DNA from: JAJISG01 sp964347325
Lineage (GTDB): Archaea; Thermoplasmatota; Thermoplasmata; RBG-16-68-12; JAJISG01
Length of the DNA: 64,000 bases
Reading direction: 5' to 3'
NCBI GenBank assembly: GCA_964347325.1
Contig: CAYFYA010000001.1
Location: forward strand, 62,001-126,000
Shown piece after piece: positions 17,388-26,106 of the stretch; the first letter of the stretch is position 1; every line of letters starts with the position of its first letter. The notes beneath the pieces were generated by a model. The model made no database searches. It was not told the origin of the DNA and saw only the letters and a list, made by a program, of their open reading frames with translations. Position numbers and translations under genes: made by a program.

Positions 17388-19679
17388 CTAGGAGGCCTTC
17401 GATCTCTTCTTCCCGCTCTTCTCCTTCGAGGGACACTGCATGTTCAGACACGTCGTCCAAGGGCGTCTCCCCGCGAGAACCTGGACCCTGGGCGCACCAC
17501 AATGCTCGCACGCCTCATTGAGAGGCACGAGGCGGCCCCGCTGGGGCAGGGGGTAGGTAACCTTACACTCCGGGAAGCCGGTGCAGCCAGCGAACCGCTT
17601 GTTGTTCCTAGAGTAACGAATCAGCAGGTCACTCCCGCACGAGGGACACTGTCCGAGGCGGTTCTTCTCGAGGAACACCTCGCACGTTGGGTTGATACAG
17701 TGCTCCTCGACCTGCTTGCCAACGATCAATCGCACCATTGGAACGCCGCAGCTGGTGCAGGTCTTACCCGCGGGCTGAGCAAACCCGCGGGCAGGAAGGT
17801 TGTACGTGGTCCGGCAGTCTGGATAGCCTTCACATCCAACGAAGGGCCGACCGCCTCGTCGGGGGAAGCGTATTAGGAGCTGGGATCCGCAGTTTACGCA
17901 GGTGCCCAGGACACGCTGCTCACGCAGAGCCCGGCGGAGCTGACCTCCTATCTCGCCCCGGTGTTCCTGAAGCGTGTTCACTGAGTGGTGCAGTATCTCC
18001 CGAGATTCGTTGACGACGTCCCTGAGTTCCTTTTCTCCCTGGGCGACAAGCTGCATCTCCTCCTCCAGGAGGGCAGTCATCTCCGGCTTCGTGATATCCT
18101 CGGCGTGGCCCTTCAGGGCGCTGATGAGGGCACGGCCTGAGGGAGTAGGCTCGATGGAGGAGCCCTGGATGTACTTCCGGTCGTATAGTTTCTTGATGGT
18201 CTCGTGGCGGGTGGATTTGGTTCCGAGCCCTTTTCGCTCCATCTCTTGGATCAGGGTGCCCTGGGTGTACCTGGCTGGAGGCTTCGTCTCGCCCTGCTTC
18301 ATCTCGACGCCGAGGAGGGGTACGCTCTCGCCGACCTCGAGTCGGGGAAGGGTGGCCTCGGTGAGGGACCGGTAGGGATAGTGCTTGCGCCAACCCGGTG
18401 AGAGGAGTTTCGAACCCTCACAGAGGAAGGTTTCGCCCCGCACCTCCAGGGAGGCCTTCGAGGTCCTGATGAGGCTGCTGGGAGCGAGGGTCGACAGGAA
18501 CCGACGGGCTATCAGCTCGTAGATCCGCCATCGATTCCCCTTGAGCTGGGCCTTCGTCGCCCCCTCGACCGGGTGGATGGGAGGATGGTCCGTGGTCTGC
18601 TTCTTCCCCCGGGAGGGCTTTATCTTGTCCTGGGCGAGGACTTCGCGCGCCTCCTGGCCTAAATCGGAGGTGGTGAGCTTCGACACGAGCTCCCGAAGCG
18701 GGAGACTCGGTGGGTATACCGTGTTGTCCGTTCGTGGATAGCTGATGAGACCGCCGTTGTAGAGATCCTCGGCGATCCTCATGGCCTGGTACGCCGAAAC
18801 CCCCATTCTGGTCGCCTCCGCCAGGAAGGCCGTGGTGTTGAAGGGCGTGGGTGGCCGCTCCCGCTTGTCCTTCTCGTCGTACGAAACCACGATGCCCGCA
18901 TCCGCCCCCGAAAGACGCTGGAGGACACCATCGGCCTCCGCCCGATCCCAGAATCGCCCCTCCTGGTGGGCACCGACGAAGGTCTGGTTCTTGTTGAAGC
19001 TGGCGCTCACGGTCCAGAAGGACTTCGGGACGAATGCCTCGACCTTCTCCTCTCGGTCCACAATGAGGGCGAGGGTCGGGCTCTGCACCCGGCCGATGCT
19101 GAGGTAGTTGTTCCCCCATTGCTTGGCAGAGGTTGTGACGAGTCGCGTTAGGGTGGCGCCCCAAGCGAGGTCGACGATCTGGCGAGACTCCGCCGAGCGG
19201 GCAAGGGGGTAATCCATCTCGTGCGGGTTTGAGAAGGCGCGGTTCACCTCTTCGGGGGTCAGGGCACTGAAGCGGACGCGCAGGACCTTGAACTCGGGAT
19301 TGACATCCTGGATTATCTCCAAAGCCTCCGTCCCAATCAGCTCTCCCTCGCGGTCGTAGTCCGTGGCGATGACCACTTCGCTCGCACCGCGTGCTTGGTC
19401 CTTCAGGACGCCCGTCACGTCCTCCAGTGTAGGGACCCTCACGGGCTCTGCCCAGACCAGTTCCAGCGGTGGCACTCCGGACCAGGACGCTAGCTCCTTG
19501 GGGTAGTCCCAGTTGATAATGTGTCCACGGAGGCCGAGGACGACGTTCTCATCGCCCTTGGACGAGAACCTATGAACCGATATTCCCGAGACCTTGCGGG
19601 TCTTGTGGGAGCCTCCGGAGAGGATAGCGGCGATCTTCGAAGCGGCGGAGGGTTTCTCCGCGATGATGAGCCTCTTCAA
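17388..19679 (-). CDS. topA: DNA topoisomerase I (type IA)
   Basis: This 763-aa type IA topoisomerase relaxes negative supercoils. Seen are the Toprim acidic motif DYDREGE (107-113) and the catalytic Tyr in ISYPRTDNT (Tyr about 314). Four C-terminal zinc-binding repeats follow (CVNC, CTSC, CPSC, CEHC, each with a second Cys pair). The TTG at 19679 (MKRLIIAEKPS) is chosen because TTATATAA at 19703-19710 lies 27 nt upstream, a leaderless arrangement. An ATG at 19751 overlapping the sucD stop would add 24 residues containing this TATA box. Confidence 0.95.
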   Translation of the reverse strand: MKRLIIAEKPSAASKIAAILSGGSHKTRKVSGISVHRFSSKGDENVVLGLRGHIINWDYPKELASWSGVPPLELVWAEPVRVPTLEDVTGVLKDQARGASEVVIATDYDREGELIGTEALEIIQDVNPEFKVLRVRFSALTPEEVNRAFSNPHEMDYPLARSAESRQIVDLAWGATLTRLVTTSAKQWGNNYLSIGRVQSPTLALIVDREEKVEAFVPKSFWTVSASFNKNQTFVGAHQEGRFWDRAEADGVLQRLSGADAGIVVSYDEKDKRERPPTPFNTTAFLAEATRMGVSAYQAMRIAEDLYNGGLISYPRTDNTVYPPSLPLRELVSKLTTSDLGQEAREVLAQDKIKPSRGKKQTTDHPPIHPVEGATKAQLKGNRWRIYELIARRFLSTLAPSSLIRTSKASLEVRGETFLCEGSKLLSPGWRKHYPYRSLTEATLPRLEVGESVPLLGVEMKQGETKPPARYTQGTLIQEMERKGLGTKSTRHETIKKLYDRKYIQGSSIEPTPSGRALISALKGHAEDITKPEMTALLEEEMQLVAQGEKELRDVVNESREILHHSVNTLQEHRGEIGGQLRRALREQRVLGTCVNCGSQLLIRFPRRGGRPFVGCEGYPDCRTTYNLPARGFAQPAGKTCTSCGVPMVRLIVGKQVEEHCINPTCEVFLEKNRLGQCPSCGSDLLIRYSRNNKRFAGCTGFPECKVTYPLPQRGRLVPLNEACEHCGAPRVQVLAGRRPWTTCLNMQCPSKEKSGKKRSKAS

Positions 19680-19702
19680 CGCCTCGTTTGATTTGGTCCC
19701 TG

Positions 19703-19710
19703 TTATATAA
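19703..19710 (-). promoter_or_regulatory. TATA box for topA
   Basis: TTATATAA is centred 27 nt upstream of the TTG at 19679 on the minus strand. It decides the topA start and implies that topA has its own promoter despite following sucD closely. Confidence 0.6.
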
Positions 19711-19747
19711 CCGTTGGCGGAAGGTTTCTCGCTCGCGAAACACGCCC

Positions 19748-20611
19748 TCATACCTGAGCCAGCAGGCCTGGGACCTCCGACGGGAGGGAGGCGACGCGCA
19801 CACCTGCGGCCTCGAAGGCCTTGATCTTGCTCTTGGCAGTTCCTCTGCCTCTGCTGATGATTGCTCCCGCATGGCCCATCCTCCGACCGGGAGGGGCCGT
19901 CTGGCCCGCGACGTAGGCAACCACAGGCTTCGTCAGGTGGGACTTGATGAACTCCGCTGCCTCCTCCTCAGCCGTCCCGCCGATCTCCCCAACAAGGACG
20001 ATCATCTCCGTCTCCTTGTCCTCCTGAAACAGCCGGAGGGCCTCCACGAAGTTGGTTCCGATGATGGCGTCGCCGCCAATCCCGATGCAGGTGCTCTGCC
20101 CTTCTCCCCCTTCCGTGATGGCGTTGACGATCTCGTAGGTCAAGGTGCCGGAGCGGGAGATGACGCCCACTCGCCCAGGCTTAAAGATGTGCCCAGGCAT
20201 GATTCCCACCTTGGACTTTCCCGGGGAGATGATTCCGGGGCAGTTCGGACCGATGACGGTGGTGCCTCGGAACCGCGCGTAGGAGACGATGTCGAGGGCG
20301 TCGTGGAAGGGAATCCTCTCGGTGATGAGGACTAACAGGCGAAGGCCCGCTTCTATAGCCTCAATCGCCGCATCCTTCGCGAAGCGAGCCGGGACCAAGA
20401 AGAAGGAGGTGTCCGCGCCGGTCTCCATGATTGCCTCCAGAACACCACCGTAGACTGGCACTCCATCCACCTTCTCTCCTTCGCGCCCCGGTGTCACGCC
20501 GGCAACGACCCTCGTTCCGTACTCCAGGCATGCCTTCGTGTGGAACCTGCCCTGGTGACCCGTAATGCCCTGAACCACCACGCTCGCATCCTCATTCAGT
20601 AGGACCGGCAC
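19748..20611 (-). CDS. sucD: Succinyl-CoA synthetase alpha subunit
   Basis: This 287-aa protein has a CoA-binding Rossmann domain (VVQGITGHQGRFH) and the phospho-His loop GHAGAIIS near residue 240. With the adjacent beta subunit it forms the ADP/GDP-forming succinate-CoA ligase of the citric acid cycle. The gap to sucC is 1 nt. Confidence 0.97.
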   Translation of the reverse strand: MPVLLNEDASVVVQGITGHQGRFHTKACLEYGTRVVAGVTPGREGEKVDGVPVYGGVLEAIMETGADTSFFLVPARFAKDAAIEAIEAGLRLLVLITERIPFHDALDIVSYARFRGTTVIGPNCPGIISPGKSKVGIMPGHIFKPGRVGVISRSGTLTYEIVNAITEGGEGQSTCIGIGGDAIIGTNFVEALRLFQEDKETEMIVLVGEIGGTAEEEAAEFIKSHLTKPVVAYVAGQTAPPGRRMGHAGAIISRGRGTAKSKIKAFEAAGVRVASLPSEVPGLLAQV

Positions 20612-20612
20612 G

Positions 20613-21716
20613 TCAGCTCCCTGCCATCTTAACGGCGGCCTGGGCGGCCTCTCCCATGTCGAGGACCGCCGTCATGCCAGCCTCCTTCAGGATTGCCCTA
20701 GCTCTATCCTCGTTGACACCCCTTATGCGGGCCACGATGGGAAGGTCACTGCCCGTCTCCTCCGAGGCCTCCTTTACGCCAAGGGCTACGGTGTCGCACT
20801 TGGTGATGCCCCCGAAGATGTTCAGCAGGATGACCTTGGGCCTTGCCTTGATCATGAGCAGGAAGGCCCGCTTGACCATTTCCGGGTCGTCGGTGCCGCC
20901 CAAATCGAGGAAGACTCCGGGCTTCCCTCCTTGAAGGTGGAGGGTGTCCATGGTGGCCATGGTGAGACCTGCCCCGTTGGCGATGACACCGATGGTACCA
21001 CCCAGTTCTATGAATGCGATTCCCTCCTTCCGAGCCTCCCGCTCCAAGGATGTGAGGTCCTGCTCGAGCTCGGCGTACTCGGGGTGGCGGTAGAGGGCGT
21101 TATCCTCCATGATGAGCTTCGCGTCCCCGGCCACCAGTTCTCCGCTCCTCGTCAAGACCAGGGGGTTAATCTCCGCGAGCTCCGCATCCTCCCCCTTGAA
21201 GAGCTCGTAGAGGGAAGTGGCCATGTTCCCCAGGGCGACGTTTTGCTCCTTCGTCAACCCCATGATCTCTCTGAGCCGGCGGAGGATGTAGGGCTGGAGC
21301 CCCATCATGGGCGGTATGTGGCACTTAAGAATTCTGTCTTCAGAAACGTCCTCGATATCGATGCCGCCGTCGGGCGATGCCATGAGGAGTGGTGCCCTGG
21401 CGCTCCTGTCCAGTGTGATGCTCAGGTAGAGCTCCTTGGCGACGTCCATCCTCTCCTCCAGGAGGACCTGACGGACCCGATATCCGCGGATCTCCAGTCC
21501 CAGCACCTCTTCAGTAGCCTTCCTGGCATCCTCGACGGTGTCCGCGAACTTGATGCCGCCCGCCTTCATCCTGCCACCTACGAGCACCTGGGCCTTGACG
21601 GCACACGGCAGTGGCGGATTCCTTACCTCATCGACGCTGCTGACGACCAGGCCCCGGGGTGTGGGAATTCCGTGCTTGCGGAAGACCTCCTTGGCGCTGT
21701 ACTCGCGGAACTTCAC
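20613..21716 (-). CDS. sucC: Succinyl-CoA synthetase beta subunit
   Basis: This 367-aa protein has an ATP-grasp N-terminal domain (REYSAKEVFRKHGIP at the start, LVGGRMKAGGIKFA) and a C-terminal ligase domain (NIFGGITKCDTVA). It partners SucD. The gene begins 29 nt after ilvE, so ilvE-sucC-sucD may be one transcript. Confidence 0.97.
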   Translation of the reverse strand: MKFREYSAKEVFRKHGIPTPRGLVVSSVDEVRNPPLPCAVKAQVLVGGRMKAGGIKFADTVEDARKATEEVLGLEIRGYRVRQVLLEERMDVAKELYLSITLDRSARAPLLMASPDGGIDIEDVSEDRILKCHIPPMMGLQPYILRRLREIMGLTKEQNVALGNMATSLYELFKGEDAELAEINPLVLTRSGELVAGDAKLIMEDNALYRHPEYAELEQDLTSLEREARKEGIAFIELGGTIGVIANGAGLTMATMDTLHLQGGKPGVFLDLGGTDDPEMVKRAFLLMIKARPKVILLNIFGGITKCDTVALGVKEASEETGSDLPIVARIRGVNEDRARAILKEAGMTAVLDMGEAAQAAVKMAGS

Positions 21717-21745
21717 GTCGACCCGACCAACAGGACGGAACTGCC

Positions 21746-22633
21746 TCAGCTCTTTTTCTCGTAGATTGGAGTCCCGACGCTCCTCACGAGATCTCGAAAC
21801 CTCGCCATGATAGCCTTCGTGATCTTGCCGGGCTTCCCATCCCCAATGATCCTCTCATCCACCTTCACCACTGGTCCGACCTCCGCGGCCGTCCCGGTGA
21901 TGAATGCTTCATTGGCGCCGTACACGTCGAATAGAGTGAAGAACTCCTCCCGGGTCTCCAGGCCCATCTCCTGGGAGATCTCCAAGACCGTTTCACGGGT
22001 TATGCCCTGGAGGTTGGTTACCTTGGGGGGCGTAATGACGGTGTCATCTCTCACTATGAAAAAGTTGTCAGCGGTGGCCTCACAGACAAAGCCGTTGACG
22101 TCGAGCATCAGTGCCTCGTCGGCCTCCGCTACGTTGGCTTCGATTCTGCATAGGATGTTGTTGAGGTAGTTGAGGGACTTTATGTTGGGGCTCACGACCT
22201 GCGGGGGCACCCTCCTGAGAGATGCTGTGATGACGCTGAGGCCATCCTGGTAACGGTCGCCGTAGAGGGGGGCGAAGGGTCTGGCGATGATCGCCACCGT
22301 GGGGCCATGCCTGCACTTCCTGGGGTCCAGCCCCAGGTCGCCGGGTCCTCGGCTAATGATGGGGCGGATGTAGCCATCCTCGATGTTGTTCTTGCGAAGC
22401 AGCTCGAGGATGAGCCCCTTCATCTCGTCTGGCGAGTGGGGGATGGTCAGGTGGATGGACTTTGCGGACTTGTAGAGCCTCTTCAAGTGCTGGTCGAGCT
22501 TGAACACACGCCCGTTGTACGCCCTGATCCCCTCAAAGACTCCATCGCCATAGAGCAAACCGTGATCGAAGATTGAAATCTTCGCGTCGCTTTCGGGCAA
22601 AAACTCACCATTGACGTAGGCCAGCATTTCCAT
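21746..22633 (-). CDS. ilvE: Branched-chain amino acid aminotransferase
   Basis: This fold-type IV PLP aminotransferase of about 295 aa transfers amino groups between branched-chain amino acids and 2-oxoglutarate. Motifs are IFDHGLLYGDGVFEGIRAY, the PLP-Lys region NIKSLNYLNNIL, and ATADNFFIV. The ATG at 22633 follows a GGGAGG ribosome-binding site; an ATG at 22654 is less likely. It precedes sucCD in the same direction. Confidence 0.95.
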   Translation of the reverse strand: MEMLAYVNGEFLPESDAKISIFDHGLLYGDGVFEGIRAYNGRVFKLDQHLKRLYKSAKSIHLTIPHSPDEMKGLILELLRKNNIEDGYIRPIISRGPGDLGLDPRKCRHGPTVAIIARPFAPLYGDRYQDGLSVITASLRRVPPQVVSPNIKSLNYLNNILCRIEANVAEADEALMLDVNGFVCEATADNFFIVRDDTVITPPKVTNLQGITRETVLEISQEMGLETREEFFTLFDVYGANEAFITGTAAEVGPVVKVDERIIGDGKPGKITKAIMARFRDLVRSVGTPIYEKKS

Positions 22634-22724
22634 CCGCTGTCCTCCCTGGGTCAATTAAAGGGTTCCCCTATTAATAATGCTCCAACCCAATTGTAAGGAC
22701 GATAAATGCGGAGGTTTGAGGCCC

Positions 22725-23627
22725 TTAGAACTCCAGTCCAGTGATTCTCTCAAAGAGGCTCACGTAGAGGTCGCTGACCTTCTTCACCATCTCCCCTGGC
22801 AGGGCGGGAATGTCGGGCTCCGCCCTCCCTGCCTTGCGGGCGGAGTACAGCTCATCGTGATATCCCGTGTTCCGATAGTGTTGTCGAACGAACTCCTTGC
22901 TGAGTTCGACGAATCGACCCATATCGTACTGATCACGGTCCCAGAATCTATCCTCGTCAGCGGTGCCGAAGGTGTCCACCACCATGATGGACCGGTCCTC
23001 ATCCATGGCGAACTCCTTCTTCCCGTCCACGTGGATTAGGCCGCGTCTCCGGACGTCGTCCTGCATCCGTTCATCCAGTTTGAGGACCGCTTCCCAGGCT
23101 TCCTCGAACTCCTCCTTTGTGAGGCCCGAGATATCCATGCCCTCCTCCCTGGACAGGAGACGGTCCACCTTTTCCAGCTTGGTGGTGACCTCCAGGTAGG
23201 ACTCTGGAAGGGCCTCTCCATACTCCACCTTGTGGCCCGCGGGGAAGCCGATATCCTCGGGCCTCTCCTCCCCCGACCTCAGGCGGTCGTACAGCGACCC
23301 GGCCACGTAGTACCGGGCGACCCATTCTAGGGGGATGAGGTAGCTCTTCGTCTTCGGCGTGATCTTGGAGTAGTCGTGAATGACCCGTACCCTCTTCACC
23401 CGCATCCGGTTGCCGTCTAGCACCCTCCTGAAGTGGTTGTCGATGCCCATGGAGGTGGCAGCCTCAAACCAGTAGGCACTGGTCCTGCAGAGGGTCTCTC
23501 CCTTGTGGGGTATCTGGGAAGGAATGATTTTGTCGAAGACGGAGATGTTGTCAGTGAAGAGGAACTCCAGCTCGTCCTCGTCGACCTCGTAGACTTCCTT
23601 GACCTTCCCCCTTCGAAGGAGCTTCAT
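22725..23627 (-). CDS. purC: SAICAR synthetase
   Basis: This 300-aa purine-pathway enzyme joins aspartate to CAIR with ATP. The N-terminus GKVKEVYEVDEDELEFLFTD and the central EWVARYYVAGSLYDRL match PurC. The longer family form (about 300 aa) fits some archaea and yeast-like PurC. It lies downstream of the RPA genes with no other pur gene in the window. Confidence 0.96.
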   Translation of the reverse strand: MKLLRRGKVKEVYEVDEDELEFLFTDNISVFDKIIPSQIPHKGETLCRTSAYWFEAATSMGIDNHFRRVLDGNRMRVKRVRVIHDYSKITPKTKSYLIPLEWVARYYVAGSLYDRLRSGEERPEDIGFPAGHKVEYGEALPESYLEVTTKLEKVDRLLSREEGMDISGLTKEEFEEAWEAVLKLDERMQDDVRRRGLIHVDGKKEFAMDEDRSIMVVDTFGTADEDRFWDRDQYDMGRFVELSKEFVRQHYRNTGYHDELYSARKAGRAEPDIPALPGEMVKKVSDLYVSLFERITGLEF

Positions 23628-23684
23628 GGTCGCGGTAACCCCGCGGCCGATAAAGGGGTTGTGGCGAGCCGCTCGGACTATCGC

Positions 23685-24536
23685 TCAGATCCGCCGTATC
23701 TTGCCGAGGATCGGCTCGTAGAGCAGGCCCTTGTCGAGGAGCTCGTTCACGACCTCCTCCAGCTTCTCCTTCGCCATCCCCTTCTTCTTGGCGGTGCCCA
23801 CAATCTCGTCCCAGGACGCCCCCCTGCCGTCCCTGTCCAGGGAGGAAACTATCTCGAGGACCAGTTGCTCCTCCTCGTTGTCCTCCGTCTCCTTCGGGGC
23901 CTCCTCCATCCTCTCCTGGTACTCCGGCAGGAGGTATCTGACGGCGTCGGCGAGCATGTTCCTGTATCGACCGAGGTCGACCTTCCCGTAGTGCTGGAGG
24001 GAGAGGACGATTCCCTCCGCCAGGCTCTGTCTGTAGCCGAGGGCAACGAGGGCGTCCGTGGTGGCGGGGCTCATGGTCTGGGCCTCCTGCATCGCGTCGA
24101 GCCGCTTCTTCATCTCCCTCCCGGCCTCGACGACCCACATGTCCCTGAGCTTGGTGTCGACGAGCTTGACCATCTCTGGCCGGACGGAGGTGTACACCAC
24201 CCCCTCCTCGGGGGAGTAGGTCCTCGCCTTTCCCATGATGGCACAGAAGGCCGGAGGGGTTATGCGAGACAGGGCGGCAGAGGCCTCTGGCTGATACTGT
24301 CCGGCGTACACGTGGAAGGTCCCCGTGGGGTCGGACAGGCGGGCTCTCCACATGGGCTGAGTCTCGCTGCCCACATCCTCGACGTCCGTCACTACTCCCA
24401 CGAGGAAGAGGCGGTTGACCTTGGCTCCCAGCGGGGTGATGACGTAGTTGGGCGCCCGCTCGCCTTGTGAGACGTGCTCCAGGCTCGAGTCCGAGTACTC
24501 GCCCGCGAAGACTCTCCAGGCAGTCTCCCGGATCAT
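23685..24536 (-). CDS. RPA-associated protein (COG3390)
   Basis: This 283-aa protein has an N-terminal OB-fold (LFLVGVVTDVEDVG, ARLSDPTGTFHVYAGQY) and a C-terminal acidic linker followed by a winged-helix-like end. This is the archaeal RPA-associated protein family, encoded next to RPA. It probably binds single-stranded DNA with RPA in replication or repair. It starts 4 nt after the RPA stop. Confidence 0.9.
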   Translation of the reverse strand: MIRETAWRVFAGEYSDSSLEHVSQGERAPNYVITPLGAKVNRLFLVGVVTDVEDVGSETQPMWRARLSDPTGTFHVYAGQYQPEASAALSRITPPAFCAIMGKARTYSPEEGVVYTSVRPEMVKLVDTKLRDMWVVEAGREMKKRLDAMQEAQTMSPATTDALVALGYRQSLAEGIVLSLQHYGKVDLGRYRNMLADAVRYLLPEYQERMEEAPKETEDNEEEQLVLEIVSSLDRDGRGASWDEIVGTAKKKGMAKEKLEEVVNELLDKGLLYEPILGKIRRI

Positions 24537-24540
24537 GGCA

Positions 24541-25770
24541 TCAAGCTCCGAGCTCCTCCAGGAGCGCCCTTGCCTCCCCCTCGATGTCCACCTCGAGGAC
24601 TTCTGAGGAGTGGGCGATCATCATCAGCCCGTACTCATCGCCCGTCACGTTCCCCCGCACTTCAACGGGCTGCGCAACCAGGAGGTCCGATAGTGCATCC
24701 CGGATGACCTCCTGGTCCATCGCCTCCTTGGCCTCCTCGATGCACTTCTCCATGTCTTTGCCCAGCAGTTGCTCCGTAAGTTCTCGGTTGAGAATGGCGG
24801 TGAGAGCGCCGCTCCCATCGTCGACCACGGCCTTGGTCCTCAAGTCGGGTTCGCCCTGGACCTCGCCGTGAATGCGACAGGTGCCCTTGCGAACCACCCT
24901 CCGGCACTGCGGGCATCGGTGGACCAGGCCACTCCCCTCCCTTACTTCCACGACGATGCCCCTGACGGTGACGTCGATACCACCTCCTCGTTGGACGAGC
25001 TCCTCGATCCACAGCCTCCGTGAGCGGTCGAGCTCTTCCAGCGGGGCAAGGGTGGTCTCCTTGATCCTCTCTATGTGGGCCCTCTCGTCGAAGCTGAACT
25101 GCGGGAGTCCTCGCCAGGTCGTGACGTACCCGCCCTCGACCCTGATGGCCTCCCCCTCTTTGATGCCGAAGTCGTGCCAGGCGGAGAACTGAACCTTCCC
25201 CGTCTCGTCGGCCAGCGTGCCGGAGAAGACGGTCTTGGGCTCGCCCTTGACCTCCACCTCCCTCCTCTCCACGCTCAGGACCCGAGCGGTGAGGGCCAGG
25301 TTCCTCATGCCCTCCTTGACTTCGCTGAGCTTCTTGGGAACTGCAGGGGCTGAGTCGGTCGCGGAGACGTCCAGGAGGGTGCCCTCCTCCCTAGTCACCG
25401 TCGCCCGGTTCCCGAAGTTGACCTGGACCTGTCCGCGGAACTCCTTGGTGTAAGCGTTCTCCACCCGGATGACATCCCCGACCTGGATGTTGAGGCCGCG
25501 CGTCTCCCATGCGGTGAAGGGTACAGCCCCGGTCTCATCGGCGAGGATTCCGTAGAAGATCTCCTTGGACCCGCCGTCCTGCTCCAGCTCCCGAGTGTTC
25601 AGGCTGATCACCTTGCAGAGCAGGTTCACGCTTGGTTCGCCTGATTGCAGGTCCTTGACGGACTTCATCACTCCCAGGCTCAGGTGGGCGGGGTTGCCGC
25701 CGTATTTCTTGACGATGCTTCGCTTGGCCGCCTCCAGGGAGACCCTGTAGACATTCAGGTAGTTCTCCAA
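24541..25770 (-). CDS. rpa: Replication protein A (ssDNA-binding)
   Basis: This protein has at least 409 aa, three consecutive OB-folds and a C-terminal zinc finger (CPQC then C-x-IHG). It coats single-stranded DNA in replication and repair. The first start codon in frame is TTG at 25770. The frame stays open upstream to 25899 and encodes an RPA-like helical N-terminus (VSDITRALEGKVSEE), so the real protein is longer. No ATG, GTG or TTG occurs there. A TATA-like CTTAAATAG near 25912-25921 could drive it. Confidence 0.93.
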   Translation of the reverse strand: MENYLNVYRVSLEAAKRSIVKKYGGNPAHLSLGVMKSVKDLQSGEPSVNLLCKVISLNTRELEQDGGSKEIFYGILADETGAVPFTAWETRGLNIQVGDVIRVENAYTKEFRGQVQVNFGNRATVTREEGTLLDVSATDSAPAVPKKLSEVKEGMRNLALTARVLSVERREVEVKGEPKTVFSGTLADETGKVQFSAWHDFGIKEGEAIRVEGGYVTTWRGLPQFSFDERAHIERIKETTLAPLEELDRSRRLWIEELVQRGGGIDVTVRGIVVEVREGSGLVHRCPQCRRVVRKGTCRIHGEVQGEPDLRTKAVVDDGSGALTAILNRELTEQLLGKDMEKCIEEAKEAMDQEVIRDALSDLLVAQPVEVRGNVTGDEYGLMMIAHSSEVLEVDIEGEARALLEELGA

Positions 25771-26008
25771 CTCACGTTCTACAACTTCCTCACTAACCTT
25801 TCCTTCCAGCGCCCTGGTTATGTCACTAACGTGGGGCGCGAATTGTTCGCGCGTTTGATCACTTCCTAGAGGCCGGTTTTCAAGTGCCTCTGAGTCGTGC
25901 TAAGGGAGAGCGCTATTTAAGAGGGAGGGGGAGGTTGGTGAAAGTACCACGGTTCCCGGCCTGCTAGTAGGCTTCTATAGGGCAACCCTGTTTCCGACCC
26001 GGGAGACG

Positions 26009-26106
26009 ATGGACCTGGGACTTGAGGGGAAGGTGGCCGTTGTTGCCGCCGCCAGCCGGGAAACGTCATACAGGTCGACGGGGGCCTCTACAGGGGTGTT
26101 CTCTAG
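26009..26106 (+). pseudogene. Short-chain dehydrogenase remnant, internal deletion
   Basis: The 5' end encodes MDLGLEGKVAVVAAASR, the typical first beta-strand and glycine loop entry of an SDR. It is followed at once, in another frame, by GNVIQVDGGLYRGVL and a stop, the typical SDR C-terminus. About 200 codons of the middle are missing, with the junction near 26058-26062. The fragment ends at the convergent gatE stop. This is a deletion scar, not a functional gene. Confidence 0.75.

Noticed and set aside
19680..19751. ATG start of topA overlapping the sucD stop
   Set aside because: The extra residues would contain the TATA box TTATATAA, and family N-termini begin at the KRLIIAEKPS segment.
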